A DNA stretch of 34,834 nt from a virus, in the IMG/VR virus record IMGVR_UViG_3300045044_000038, positions 1-34,834 of that record; one strand, given 5' to 3'. The notes beneath the pieces are model-generated. The model was not told the DNA's origin. It made no database searches and was given only the letters and a program-made list of their open reading frames with translations. Position numbers and translations under genes: made by a program. Position 1 is the stretch's first letter. Every line of letters begins with the position of its first letter. Positions 16,220 through 22,088 of the stretch are shown piece after piece.

Positions 16220-17281
16220 TTAGCCTAATCCTTGCGGCCGCGGGTTACCCATCCCGGCTTGGCGCGCCATTACACTCTGCACCCAGCTTGGCCATGCGCC
16301 TTGGTTACCCTGAAACTGCGCAAGCAGCGCCGCCAAGTTCGTCGGCACGGCCGCTGAACCCGTGCTAGTAGGCGGAGATGCGCTCGCTGGCATGCCTGCT
16401 GCGCCGCTGTCTGCACCGGGCGCCTGTAACCCCGGAGGGCTAGCTTGGCCGGTTTGGCCGTTAGTCATGTCGTAGGGAGCCGGAATTCCGGGCAGACCGC
16501 CCGAGGCTTTGCCGCTGTCTGCCGGAGGTGCGCCGGCCGACATTAACCCGCCACTTGTCCCTAAGCCCGGACTGCCATACGGAGTCGAGAATGTCTTGAG
16601 GATATCGGGCTGCGTCCCCACAACCCCAAAGTCGTTTTGGATCGGTTGCGCCCCACTAAGCGCATCGAACACGTTCGGCGTGCCACCCGCGTAGTGCTGG
16701 GCGTGGCCGAAGTTGCGCGCGAAGTTTGCTTCCTTGCGAATCGTAGGGCTGGGCGAGTGTAGCGCGGCCGTGATGCGCGCGGCCGGGATATGCTGCCCCT
16801 GCGGGATCCCGAGGTGCCGGTGGAGTAGCCCGCGGTGCGAAGGCTTAATCATGGGCGAGCCGCTAGCGTAGCCCTGGAGCTGCGTCCCGCGGCCTTGCCC
16901 TAGCCGGTTAAGATACGCGACACCCGCCCGAACGCCGGGCATACTGGCTGCCCCACGGTTTAGTACCGCTTCCCCGGGCGTTAGCATGGCCGGGACCGTG
17001 TCCGTGCCCTGTGCTAGGCCTAAGGGTGACGTCTGCGGCTTAGCGGGCGAGGGCACGCCGAGATGCCGCGCTAGGTGCGCGCCTAAGACCAGCGGCTTCG
17101 AAAAGCGCTTGCCTTGCATTAGGCCGCGGTAAATGTCGTTCGGGTTCATTATGTTAGAGGAGCCTCGGGCTAAGTGTTGAGGGAGGCCTTTCGGGGAGTT
17201 GTCGAAATGATGTTGCTTGACCCAGTCGTGGCCAAAGCGCCAGTTAAGGTAGCGGGATTGGGCTTGGGATTCGGCCGGCAT
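16220..17281 (-). CDS. Gly/Pro-rich virion protein with tape-measure-type TPGE motif
   Basis: The 353-residue product has a short N-terminal domain (NWRFGHDWVKQHHFDNSPKG) and the motif GTDTVPAMLTPGEAVLNRG at residues 92-110. The G-T-D-T-V-P-A-M-L-T-P-G-E box is well known near the C-termini of phage tape-measure proteins and in internal virion proteins. The rest is rich in G, A, P, S and Q. At 353 residues it is short for a tape measure, in keeping with a short-tailed particle. It is probably an internal or tail-associated virion protein; the precise role is unknown. Confidence 0.6.
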   Translation of the reverse strand: MPAESQAQSRYLNWRFGHDWVKQHHFDNSPKGLPQHLARGSSNIMNPNDIYRGLMQGKRFSKPLVLGAHLARHLGVPSPAKPQTSPLGLAQGTDTVPAMLTPGEAVLNRGAASMPGVRAGVAYLNRLGQGRGTQLQGYASGSPMIKPSHRGLLHRHLGIPQGQHIPAARITAALHSPSPTIRKEANFARNFGHAQHYAGGTPNVFDALSGAQPIQNDFGVVGTQPDILKTFSTPYGSPGLGTSGGLMSAGAPPADSGKASGGLPGIPAPYDMTNGQTGQASPPGLQAPGADSGAAGMPASASPPTSTGSAAVPTNLAALLAQFQGNQGAWPSWVQSVMARQAGMGNPRPQGLG

Positions 17282-17383
17282 TTAGGTAGTTACACTGTGC
17301 AGGTAATTATGGTAAATCGAAATCTGATGTAAGTCGTTCAGCATCAACGGTCGAGGATTTTGGACTAGTTTTATTGTCTGACG

Positions 17384-17893
17384 TTATGATGCCGGCAACG
17401 CTTTCTTCGTATCCTCCAACAGCTTCATGTGCCGCGCCTGGAGCTCTTTCGCGCTCTCAGCCGAGATCAGCACCGTCGCGCCTACATGCGTCGTTACGTG
17501 CGTCTCGGCCGGCTTATCGCCATACTTCTTGGGCGCAATCTTAGACGTATGCCACTTGCGCGCGTCCACTTTTAGCCGCACGGCGTTCGCCGTCTCAGGC
17601 GTTGCGGAATCGGCTAGCTCGACAATCTGATCTGCGAAATAATCGGCTTGCTCCTCCCTTGCGCGCGCGTACTGCTGGCGGAAGATGGAATCGCTTTCAA
17701 GCCAGCGATAAACGTTACGCGAATCAGGGAATCCAGGGCTTGCGCAGATTGCAGGTAAAGTCTCTCCTCTTGCCAAGCGTTCGCATATCTCTGCGCAAAG
17801 CTCGGGCGTCTTTAGCGTCGGCCGTCCTATCTTGCGCGGCGCTTTTGTGGCCGAGGCCTTTTGTGTTTGGGTCGGGGGAAGATCGGTAGCCAA
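17384..17893 (-). CDS. terS: Terminase small subunit, TTG start
   Basis: A 169-residue protein starting at TTG; no ATG is available near the N-terminus and an in-frame stop lies just upstream. A basic arm (KAPRKIGRPTL) leads into an HTH (ELCAEICERLARGETLPAIC, FPDSRNVYRWLESD) and then a helical oligomerisation part (YARAREEQADYFADQIVELA, RLKVDARKWHTSKIAPKKYG). The R-x-K-V-D-A-R-K-W-x-x-S-K-x-x-P-K-K-Y-G box is typical of small terminases. It recognises phage DNA and recruits the large subunit. It is the first gene of the late operon. A 102-base gap to the next gene holds no clear gene. Confidence 0.85.
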   Translation of the reverse strand: MATDLPPTQTQKASATKAPRKIGRPTLKTPELCAEICERLARGETLPAICASPGFPDSRNVYRWLESDSIFRQQYARAREEQADYFADQIVELADSATPETANAVRLKVDARKWHTSKIAPKKYGDKPAETHVTTHVGATVLISAESAKELQARHMKLLEDTKKALPAS

Positions 17894-18055
17894 AACGCGG
17901 GAAGGATTAAATAGAAATATCCCTCTCTACCTTATGTAAGAATTGGGCTATGCATATCTTGTGCTTTTAGGGGATAAGTGACGCCACAGGAGATATTTGC
18001 GCTTAAAGGACAGGCAAAGCGGAAATCTGCAATTATTTTCGCGTGCCAAAAGAAG

Positions 18056-18097
18056 GTAGGCGCACCGATTCTCACTTTGCGTAAGGAATCGCCCTAC
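18056..18097. repeat. Imperfect inverted repeat in control region
   Basis: Outer arms GTAGG and CCTAC and inner arms CGATTC and GAATCG pair around a 14-base loop, with small unpaired stretches between arms. It could be a repressor site or an RNA hairpin. It is not followed by a T-run, so it is not a standard terminator. Confidence 0.5.
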
Positions 18098-18123
18098 ATT
18101 TTAGGCCTTTTCGGACGCCGAAT

Positions 18124-18156
18124 GTTACGATTGTGTTACAATTGTGTGACATTTAC
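18124..18156. promoter_or_regulatory. Three tandem 11-bp repeats, candidate operator
   Basis: GTTACGATTGT, GTTACAATTGT and GTGACATTTAC follow each other with exactly 11-base spacing, about one helical turn, so a protein bound to each unit would sit on one DNA face. They lie 22 bases before the TTGACA box of the early operon. A regulator is likely but not identified. Confidence 0.5.
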
Positions 18157-18177
18157 ATATTTCCGGCTGTTTGGGCA

Positions 18178-18205
18178 TTGACAATCCGAAGCGGTTAGGT
18201 AACGT
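18178..18205 (+). promoter_or_regulatory. Candidate early promoter (TTGACA / TAACGT)
   Basis: A perfect -35 hexamer TTGACA at 18178-18183 is followed after 16 bases by TAACGT (18200-18205), a partial -10. The predicted start of transcription falls at about the ATG at 18211, so the mRNA would be leaderless or nearly so. The -10 match is weak. Confidence 0.4.
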
Positions 18206-18210
18206 GAGGC

Positions 18211-18486
18211 ATGAGTGAAACTACTAAACCAGTAACGGGCGAGGGCAATGCGCCTCGCATTAGCGGCCAACATTCATACACTCCAAACGAATTCGGCCTG
18301 TTAGTCGAATCGCTAATCGACAAACACACGCTAAAAGATTTGCTTGAGGCAATCGGCAATATTGCATTGGAAAAATCGTATCATATCAAAGAAAACTGGC
18401 AGGACGAAGTAACGGCTAAAACTTGGGAATCAGCTAGCAAAGCAGTTTTCAAAGCATATGCCAAAGTGACAGCATTAGGAGTCTAA
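18211..18486 (+). CDS. First early gene, 91-residue protein, unknown
   Basis: Starts MSETTKPVTGEGNAPRISG, followed by a helical part (YTPNEFGLLVESLIDKHTLK, LLEAIGNIALEKSYHIKENW). It has no membrane, zinc or HTH motif that I recognise. Being first behind the candidate early promoter, it may act in host takeover, but that is only position-based. The next gene follows after 4 bases. Confidence 0.6.
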   Translation: MSETTKPVTGEGNAPRISGQHSYTPNEFGLLVESLIDKHTLKDLLEAIGNIALEKSYHIKENWQDEVTAKTWESASKAVFKAYAKVTALGV

Positions 18487-18490
18487 TTCC

Positions 18491-18748
18491 ATGAACACAC
18501 CCAACAAAAACGCAGTAACGGGCGAGCGCACAGCGGCTCGCAGACTGAAATTCGGTCGTTGGGGATTGGCCGAGGATGCGCGTCACCTTCATTGCGTCCT
18601 AAACTGGCAAGGTCGGGAATTGTTGGGCGAAATCACCGATGCCTTTCACGATCCCGTTCTTAGTTGCACGCGCCTAGAAGTCCGACATTTCAACGGCGAA
18701 CCGTGGCCAATCAAACCAGCAGCAGCAGCAGTTAGAATTCTAGGATAA
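18491..18748 (+). CDS. 85-residue protein, unknown
   Basis: Starts MNTPNKNAVTGERTAARR, then a compact domain with WGLAEDARHLHCVLNWQGRE and EVRHFNGEPWPI, ending in an Ala-rich tail. A VTGE stretch near the N-terminus also occurs in the gene before it. The ribosome site (AGGAG) lies in the last codons of the previous gene. No family is recognised. Confidence 0.55.
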   Translation: MNTPNKNAVTGERTAARRLKFGRWGLAEDARHLHCVLNWQGRELLGEITDAFHDPVLSCTRLEVRHFNGEPWPIKPAAAAVRILG

Positions 18749-18754
18749 ACCTTT

Positions 18755-18982
18755 ATGAACACAAACCAAACACAACAATCAAAGCCTAGCGCGAAGGTCG
18801 GAACAATCGCGCAAGATGGAAATCGAGTTTTGAGCGATCGACAAGTGCAATGCTTTGTCGAATTGCTTTGGGATTTGCTAAAAGGCGATCCAGAGCACAA
18901 AGACCGCGTCAAAACTGGCTGGGGAACAAAAACCAAAGTCGGACTAATCGCCTGCATTGAACGAATCATCGAGGAAGAATAA
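18755..18982 (+). CDS. 75-residue protein, unknown
   Basis: Starts MNTNQTQQSKPSAKVG and continues with a helical domain (RVLSDRQVQCFVELLWDLLK) and a C-terminus TKVGLIACIERIIEEE. It is the middle of three neighbouring genes that begin with ATGAACAC and encode Asn/Thr/Gln-rich N-termini. No family is recognised. Confidence 0.55.
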   Translation: MNTNQTQQSKPSAKVGTIAQDGNRVLSDRQVQCFVELLWDLLKGDPEHKDRVKTGWGTKTKVGLIACIERIIEEE

Positions 18983-18988
18983 ACAAAT

Positions 18989-19180
18989 ATGAACACCCAA
19001 AACACAAAAGCACAAAAGGCCGAGCGCTGGCAAAACAGCGCAGATTGCCCTGAGTGCAATCGAGAGTTGGATATTGATGAAACTGGCGAGCGTTATTGCG
19101 CGTCTTGTGGGCTCTATTGGGAGAACACAGAGACGCGGCGCATCGCGCACGCGCAGGAAGGGAGGGAAAAAGATGAATAA
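18989..19180 (+). CDS. Small zinc-ribbon protein
   Basis: The 63-residue product has a four-cysteine ribbon: CPEC at residues 20-23 and CASC at 38-41, in SADCPECNRELDIDETGERY and CASCGLYWEN. Such ribbons bind zinc and often occur in nucleic-acid or transcription factors; the exact partner is unknown. The end overlaps the next gene by 8 bases. Confidence 0.65.
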   Translation: MNTQNTKAQKAERWQNSADCPECNRELDIDETGERYCASCGLYWENTETRRIAHAQEGREKDE

Positions 19181-19472
19181 GGAACCTGCGGAAGCAACGG
19201 AGGCACACGTGATAAGCAAAGACACAGGCAGCGTTTGGTCGGATCAAATGGTTTTCATTCGGTTTGGTTCGCATCGTGCGAGAGATTACGGGCTTCGCGC
19301 CTTATCCCGTAGGCCGAAATCGTTTTTCTCGCTTCGCCGTAACACCAGCCCCGGCGGAGTTTACCAAGTTACACTTGCGGAGGTCGCCTTAATGCGAGCA
19401 TATTCGCAGCACGCTAGGTTTACTAGCTTTAAGGACAGAGGCGACCTCTCGCCTTGTTGGACGATTCGATGA
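19173..19472 (+). CDS. 99-residue basic protein, unknown
   Basis: The ATG at 19173 is preferred because a strong ribosome site (GGGAGGG) precedes it; the frame is open further upstream inside the zinc-ribbon gene. The product has a segment VWSDQMVFIRFGSHRARDYG, then RRPKSFFSLRRNTSPGGVYQ, rich in Arg. It may bind nucleic acid. Its stop overlaps the next start (ATGA). Confidence 0.55.
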   Translation: MNKEPAEATEAHVISKDTGSVWSDQMVFIRFGSHRARDYGLRALSRRPKSFFSLRRNTSPGGVYQVTLAEVALMRAYSQHARFTSFKDRGDLSPCWTIR

Positions 19473-19645
19473 ATAAGCACGCGCAAGCCTTGGGGCGGTT
19501 AGGCGGCAAGGTTCGATCCCTTGCCAAGGCTAAGGCAGCCAGGGAGAATGGGAAGAAAGGCGGAAGGCCTTGTTTAAGACCTGCGGGAGCACCGGCGCCA
19601 CAGGAGCAAGAACCTCAGGAGACAGGCAACGCTACAAAGCCGTGA
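19469..19645 (+). CDS. 58-residue basic KGGRP-type protein
   Basis: Starts MNKHAQALGRLGGKVRSLAK and continues AKAARENGKKGGRP. The pattern ALGRLGGK...AKAxAARxNGxKGGRP is very common in small phage and bacterial proteins. It resembles AT-hook-like DNA-binding arms, although a function has not been shown. The Pro/Gln-rich tail looks disordered. Confidence 0.6.
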   Translation: MNKHAQALGRLGGKVRSLAKAKAARENGKKGGRPCLRPAGAPAPQEQEPQETGNATKP

Positions 19646-19673
19646 CGTTCTCCCCGGAACTTTAACTTTTTAT

Positions 19674-19724
19674 GTCATACGGCTCCGTCATAGGCGGCCG
19701 TCTAGGCGGATGTCATACACGGGC
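19674..19724. repeat. Four iteron-like direct repeats, candidate origin or operator
   Basis: In the 117-base gap before the replication genes the core GTCATA recurs at 19674, 19687, 19700 (as GTC-TA) and 19712, with 13, 13 and 12-base spacing. Unit 1 is GTCATACGGCTCC, unit 2 GTCATAGGCGGCC, unit 3 GTCTAGGCGGAT and unit 4 GTCATACACGGGC. Tandem repeats of this length next to an initiation gene are the usual form of iterons bound by a replication initiator. The rest of the gap holds nothing clear. Confidence 0.55.
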
Positions 19725-19762
19725 GTTTGCCAGCCCTTGCCCTTGCCAGCGATGTTGCCGGC

Positions 19763-20056
19763 ATGAACAACATTGCACGCGAAAAGGCAAAGCAAACTCA
19801 ACGCCGTAATCAGCAAAAGTGGGCAAGCCAGACAATTAAGGTCGATTCGGAGTGGGAAATCCGGCGCGAAGATGAACTAAATTGGGGCATCTGGCACAAG
19901 GGCAAGACTAAAAACTGGTATTATCCGTCAATTCCGGCGGCTTTAACTGCTCTTCCCCTCAAGATGCTCAACGAGGAGGCCAAAGGCACGCTAAAAACCG
20001 TATTATCTATCCAAAAGGGCATCGTGGATCGGATCGAGAACGCGTTTGCCCTATGA
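19763..20056 (+). CDS. 97-residue basic protein, unknown, before replication gene
   Basis: The ATG at 19763 is preferred to an in-frame TTG at 19727. The product starts MNNIAREKAKQTQRRNQQKW and has a segment WEIRREDELNWGIWHKGKTK followed by a helical tail (GTLKTVLSIQKGIVDRIENA). Its stop overlaps the next ATG (ATGA). Position between the iteron array and the replisome gene suggests a replication accessory role, which is only inferred. Confidence 0.55.
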   Translation: MNNIAREKAKQTQRRNQQKWASQTIKVDSEWEIRREDELNWGIWHKGKTKNWYYPSIPAALTALPLKMLNEEAKGTLKTVLSIQKGIVDRIENAFAL

Positions 20057-20817
20057 ATGGCTACACGAAGCTCTTTTCGGACATAATCATGTCCACCATT
20101 TGGCGTGAGGACGATAAGACCCGGCTCGTATGGGTAACAATGCTCGCCCTCCGCGACAAAGATCACATCGTTTCGGCTTCGGTGCCGGGTTTAGCCGACG
20201 CCGCGCGAGTCTCGATCGAGGATTGCCGCAAAGCGATAGCCAAACTCGAATCACCTGATCCTGACAGCCGATCGGAGGCTCTAGAAGGCCGGAGGATTGT
20301 CAAAATTGAAGGCGGATGGTTCATCGTTAACGGCGCCAAATACCGGCACAAAGATTGGCAGGAGGACAAGCTGGAACGGCACAGAGAGGCGAATAAACGC
20401 TACTACGACAAGAAGCGTTCGGATACTAATTCGGATAATTCGGATCGAATCGGACACAAGACAGAGACAGAGACAGAGACAGAGACAGAGACAGAGACAG
20501 AGACAGAGACAGAGACAGAGAATAAGAAAGAAGAAAAGAAGAAAAAGAAAGAAGAACTACCCAGCTATTCCTTTTTTGATTCTAAGCTTCAAAACCTCTT
20601 CAATTCCGAATGGATCCCGTACCGCCGGAAACTCGGGAAATGTAAAGACTTCCCTGCCATGTTCCGGAAACAAGCGGAGTGGCTCGCCGGGTTCGACTTC
20701 AAAACCGCTTCCGAGATTGTTAATCAATCAATCCGCAACGGCTGGCAGGGGTTGTTCCCGCCTAAGACTGCGCCGAGTGCCGGGAAAGCACCAAAAGACG
20801 ATTCGCGGGTAGTATGA
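20053..20817 (+). CDS. Replisome organizer-like protein with TE-repeat linker
   Basis: The 254-residue product opens with a winged-helix-like domain (YTKLFSDIIMSTIWREDDKT, VPGLADAARVSIEDCRKAI, RIVKIEGGWFIVNGAKYRHK) typical of phage replication-initiation (replisome organizer) proteins. A linker with ten TE dipeptides (137-156) and a Lys/Glu run joins it to a C-terminal helical part (WIPYRRKLGKCKDFPAMFRK, SIRNGWQGLFPPK). The C-terminal NGWQGLFPP motif is frequent in phage initiators that load helicase. It is followed directly by the DnaB-like helicase (ATGA overlap), which supports helicase loading at the nearby iterons. Confidence 0.75.
   Translation: MNGYTKLFSDIIMSTIWREDDKTRLVWVTMLALRDKDHIVSASVPGLADAARVSIEDCRKAIAKLESPDPDSRSEALEGRRIVKIEGGWFIVNGAKYRHKDWQEDKLERHREANKRYYDKKRSDTNSDNSDRIGHKTETETETETETETETETETENKKEEKKKKKEELPSYSFFDSKLQNLFNSEWIPYRRKLGKCKDFPAMFRKQAEWLAGFDFKTASEIVNQSIRNGWQGLFPPKTAPSAGKAPKDDSRVV
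20461..20520 (+). repeat. (ACAGAG)10 hexanucleotide microsatellite
   Basis: Ten perfect tandem copies of ACAGAG inside the initiator gene, read as Thr-Glu ten times. Copy-number change would alter only linker length and keep the frame. Perfect identity suggests a recent expansion or ongoing slippage. Confidence 0.9.
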
Positions 20818-22088
20818 CCGATATTCAGCGCCCGCCGCCCCACAGCCAAGAGGCCGAGCAAGGCGTTCTAGGCTCGATTCTGTGCGATTGCAAGGCCATT
20901 GCGAAGGCGGCGCAGATACTTAAACCCGAGCACTTCTACGTTCCAGCTCACCAAACCATCTACGTTCTACTCCTCGAACTGTGGACGGCCGGAAAGCCAA
21001 TTGACCTTATCACTTTCACCCAAACCCTCCGGGACCGCAACGTGCTGGAACAAGTCGGCGGTGCGCCGGGAGTCACGGCCTTATTCACCTTCGTTCCCAG
21101 CTCGGCCAATTTGGATTATTACGCCGAGATTGTGCGGGATAAATACGTCCTGCGTTCAATTATCGCGGCCGGCACCCAAAGCGCCGCCAATGCGCAGGAG
21201 AGTGAGGATGCGGCCGAAACCCTGGCCCAAACCCAAAAAGCCTTTGCCGATATCGCAAGCTCGCGCATCGCCCGCGCCGACCGAAAGACTTTCAAACAAC
21301 TAATGCTCGAAAAGCTGGAGCGCATGGACAACCCCGTTAAGCAAGACAACTGCATCCCGACCGGCCTAGTCAAGCTGGACAAGCTTTCCCCCGTTTTCCC
21401 CGGCGATTTTCCCCTTCTCATGGCCGAGCGTAAGACTGGTAAGACAATCCTCGCTCTTAACATTTCGGTTAACGCGGCGGCCGAGGGTAAGCGCGTTCTG
21501 TATTTTAGCTTGGAAGATCGAGCTAACAAGGTTGCTGACCGGATCTTCGCCATGCGGACCCGCGTCCCGATGTTCAAGCAGCGCAGCCTTGAACTCACCC
21601 CCCAGGAAGTTAAATGCTGCGGCGCTGTGGCCGGACACCTGTCCGAGTTCCCGATTACGCTCGTGGACGACGCTTTCGATTTGATAGACGTGGTAGCCCT
21701 CGCCCGCGAGCACAATACCCGCCATAAGCTCAGCCTAATTGTGGTGGACTACGCGCAACTTATCCGAGTCCCGGAAGGTAGAGACAACCGGGAGCGCGCA
21801 GTAGCCAGTATCAGCCGCACCCTGCGCCTGCTCGGTATGGAACTGGATGTTGCGGTTCTGCTGTTGTCGCAGATTAACGAGGCTGGCCGCGCACGAGAAT
21901 CCCGCGCCCTAGAACAGGATTGCACCGCGGTATGGTGGTTACGCCACGACATGGAAGAGGACGGCCCGAATGTGCGCTGGCTCGATATCCCCGCGCAACG
22001 CAACGGAGAGAGCGGCATCAAGTTCCCGCTCCATTTTTCGGGCGAGATAGCGTTTTTCGGCAACTACCAAGAGGAGGAAAAGGAGTGA
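20814..22088 (+). CDS. DnaB-like replicative helicase
   Basis: The 424-residue protein has the DnaB N-terminal domain (PHSQEAEQGVLGSILCD, VPAHQTIYVLLLELW, ITFTQTLRDRNVLEQVGG) and a RecA-like C-terminal ATPase: Walker A AERKTGKT (204-211; the usual GxxxxGKT starts here with Ala), Walker B SLIVVDYAQL (307-316) and a sensor-like LLLSQINEAGRA. It unwinds DNA at the fork as a hexamer. It is somewhat shorter than host DnaB. Its stop overlaps the GTG of the methyltransferase gene. Confidence 0.9.
   Translation: MTDIQRPPPHSQEAEQGVLGSILCDCKAIAKAAQILKPEHFYVPAHQTIYVLLLELWTAGKPIDLITFTQTLRDRNVLEQVGGAPGVTALFTFVPSSANLDYYAEIVRDKYVLRSIIAAGTQSAANAQESEDAAETLAQTQKAFADIASSRIARADRKTFKQLMLEKLERMDNPVKQDNCIPTGLVKLDKLSPVFPGDFPLLMAERKTGKTILALNISVNAAAEGKRVLYFSLEDRANKVADRIFAMRTRVPMFKQRSLELTPQEVKCCGAVAGHLSEFPITLVDDAFDLIDVVALAREHNTRHKLSLIVVDYAQLIRVPEGRDNRERAVASISRTLRLLGMELDVAVLLLSQINEAGRARESRALEQDCTAVWWLRHDMEEDGPNVRWLDIPAQRNGESGIKFPLHFSGEIAFFGNYQEEEKE

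Larger units (their letters stand above)
17894..18210. promoter_or_regulatory. Divergent control region between late and early operons
   Basis: A 317-base stretch between the starts of terS (minus) and the first early gene (plus). It contains an imperfect inverted repeat (18056-18097), three tandem 11-bp repeats (18124-18156) and a TTGACA box (18178). A weak 67-codon plus frame with a GTG start crosses it, but its product looks non-natural. This is the best candidate for the early/late transcription switch. No experimentally known promoter motif was matched for the minus strand. Confidence 0.6.

Noticed and set aside
17300-17383. Short minus frame with plausible residues (KTSPKSSTVDAERLTSDFDL) after terS
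   Set aside because: No start codon is available and it is about 26 codons long; it could be a remnant, but the evidence is too thin.
17978-18181. 67-codon plus-strand frame with GTG start in the control region
   Set aside because: The product reads like random translation, it crosses the inverted and tandem repeats, and it has no overlap with neighbouring genes.
20297-20812. 171-codon frame overlapping the initiator gene (RQRQRQ repeat)
   Set aside because: It is open because the hexamer repeat has no stops in any plus frame; its flanks have no protein-like features.
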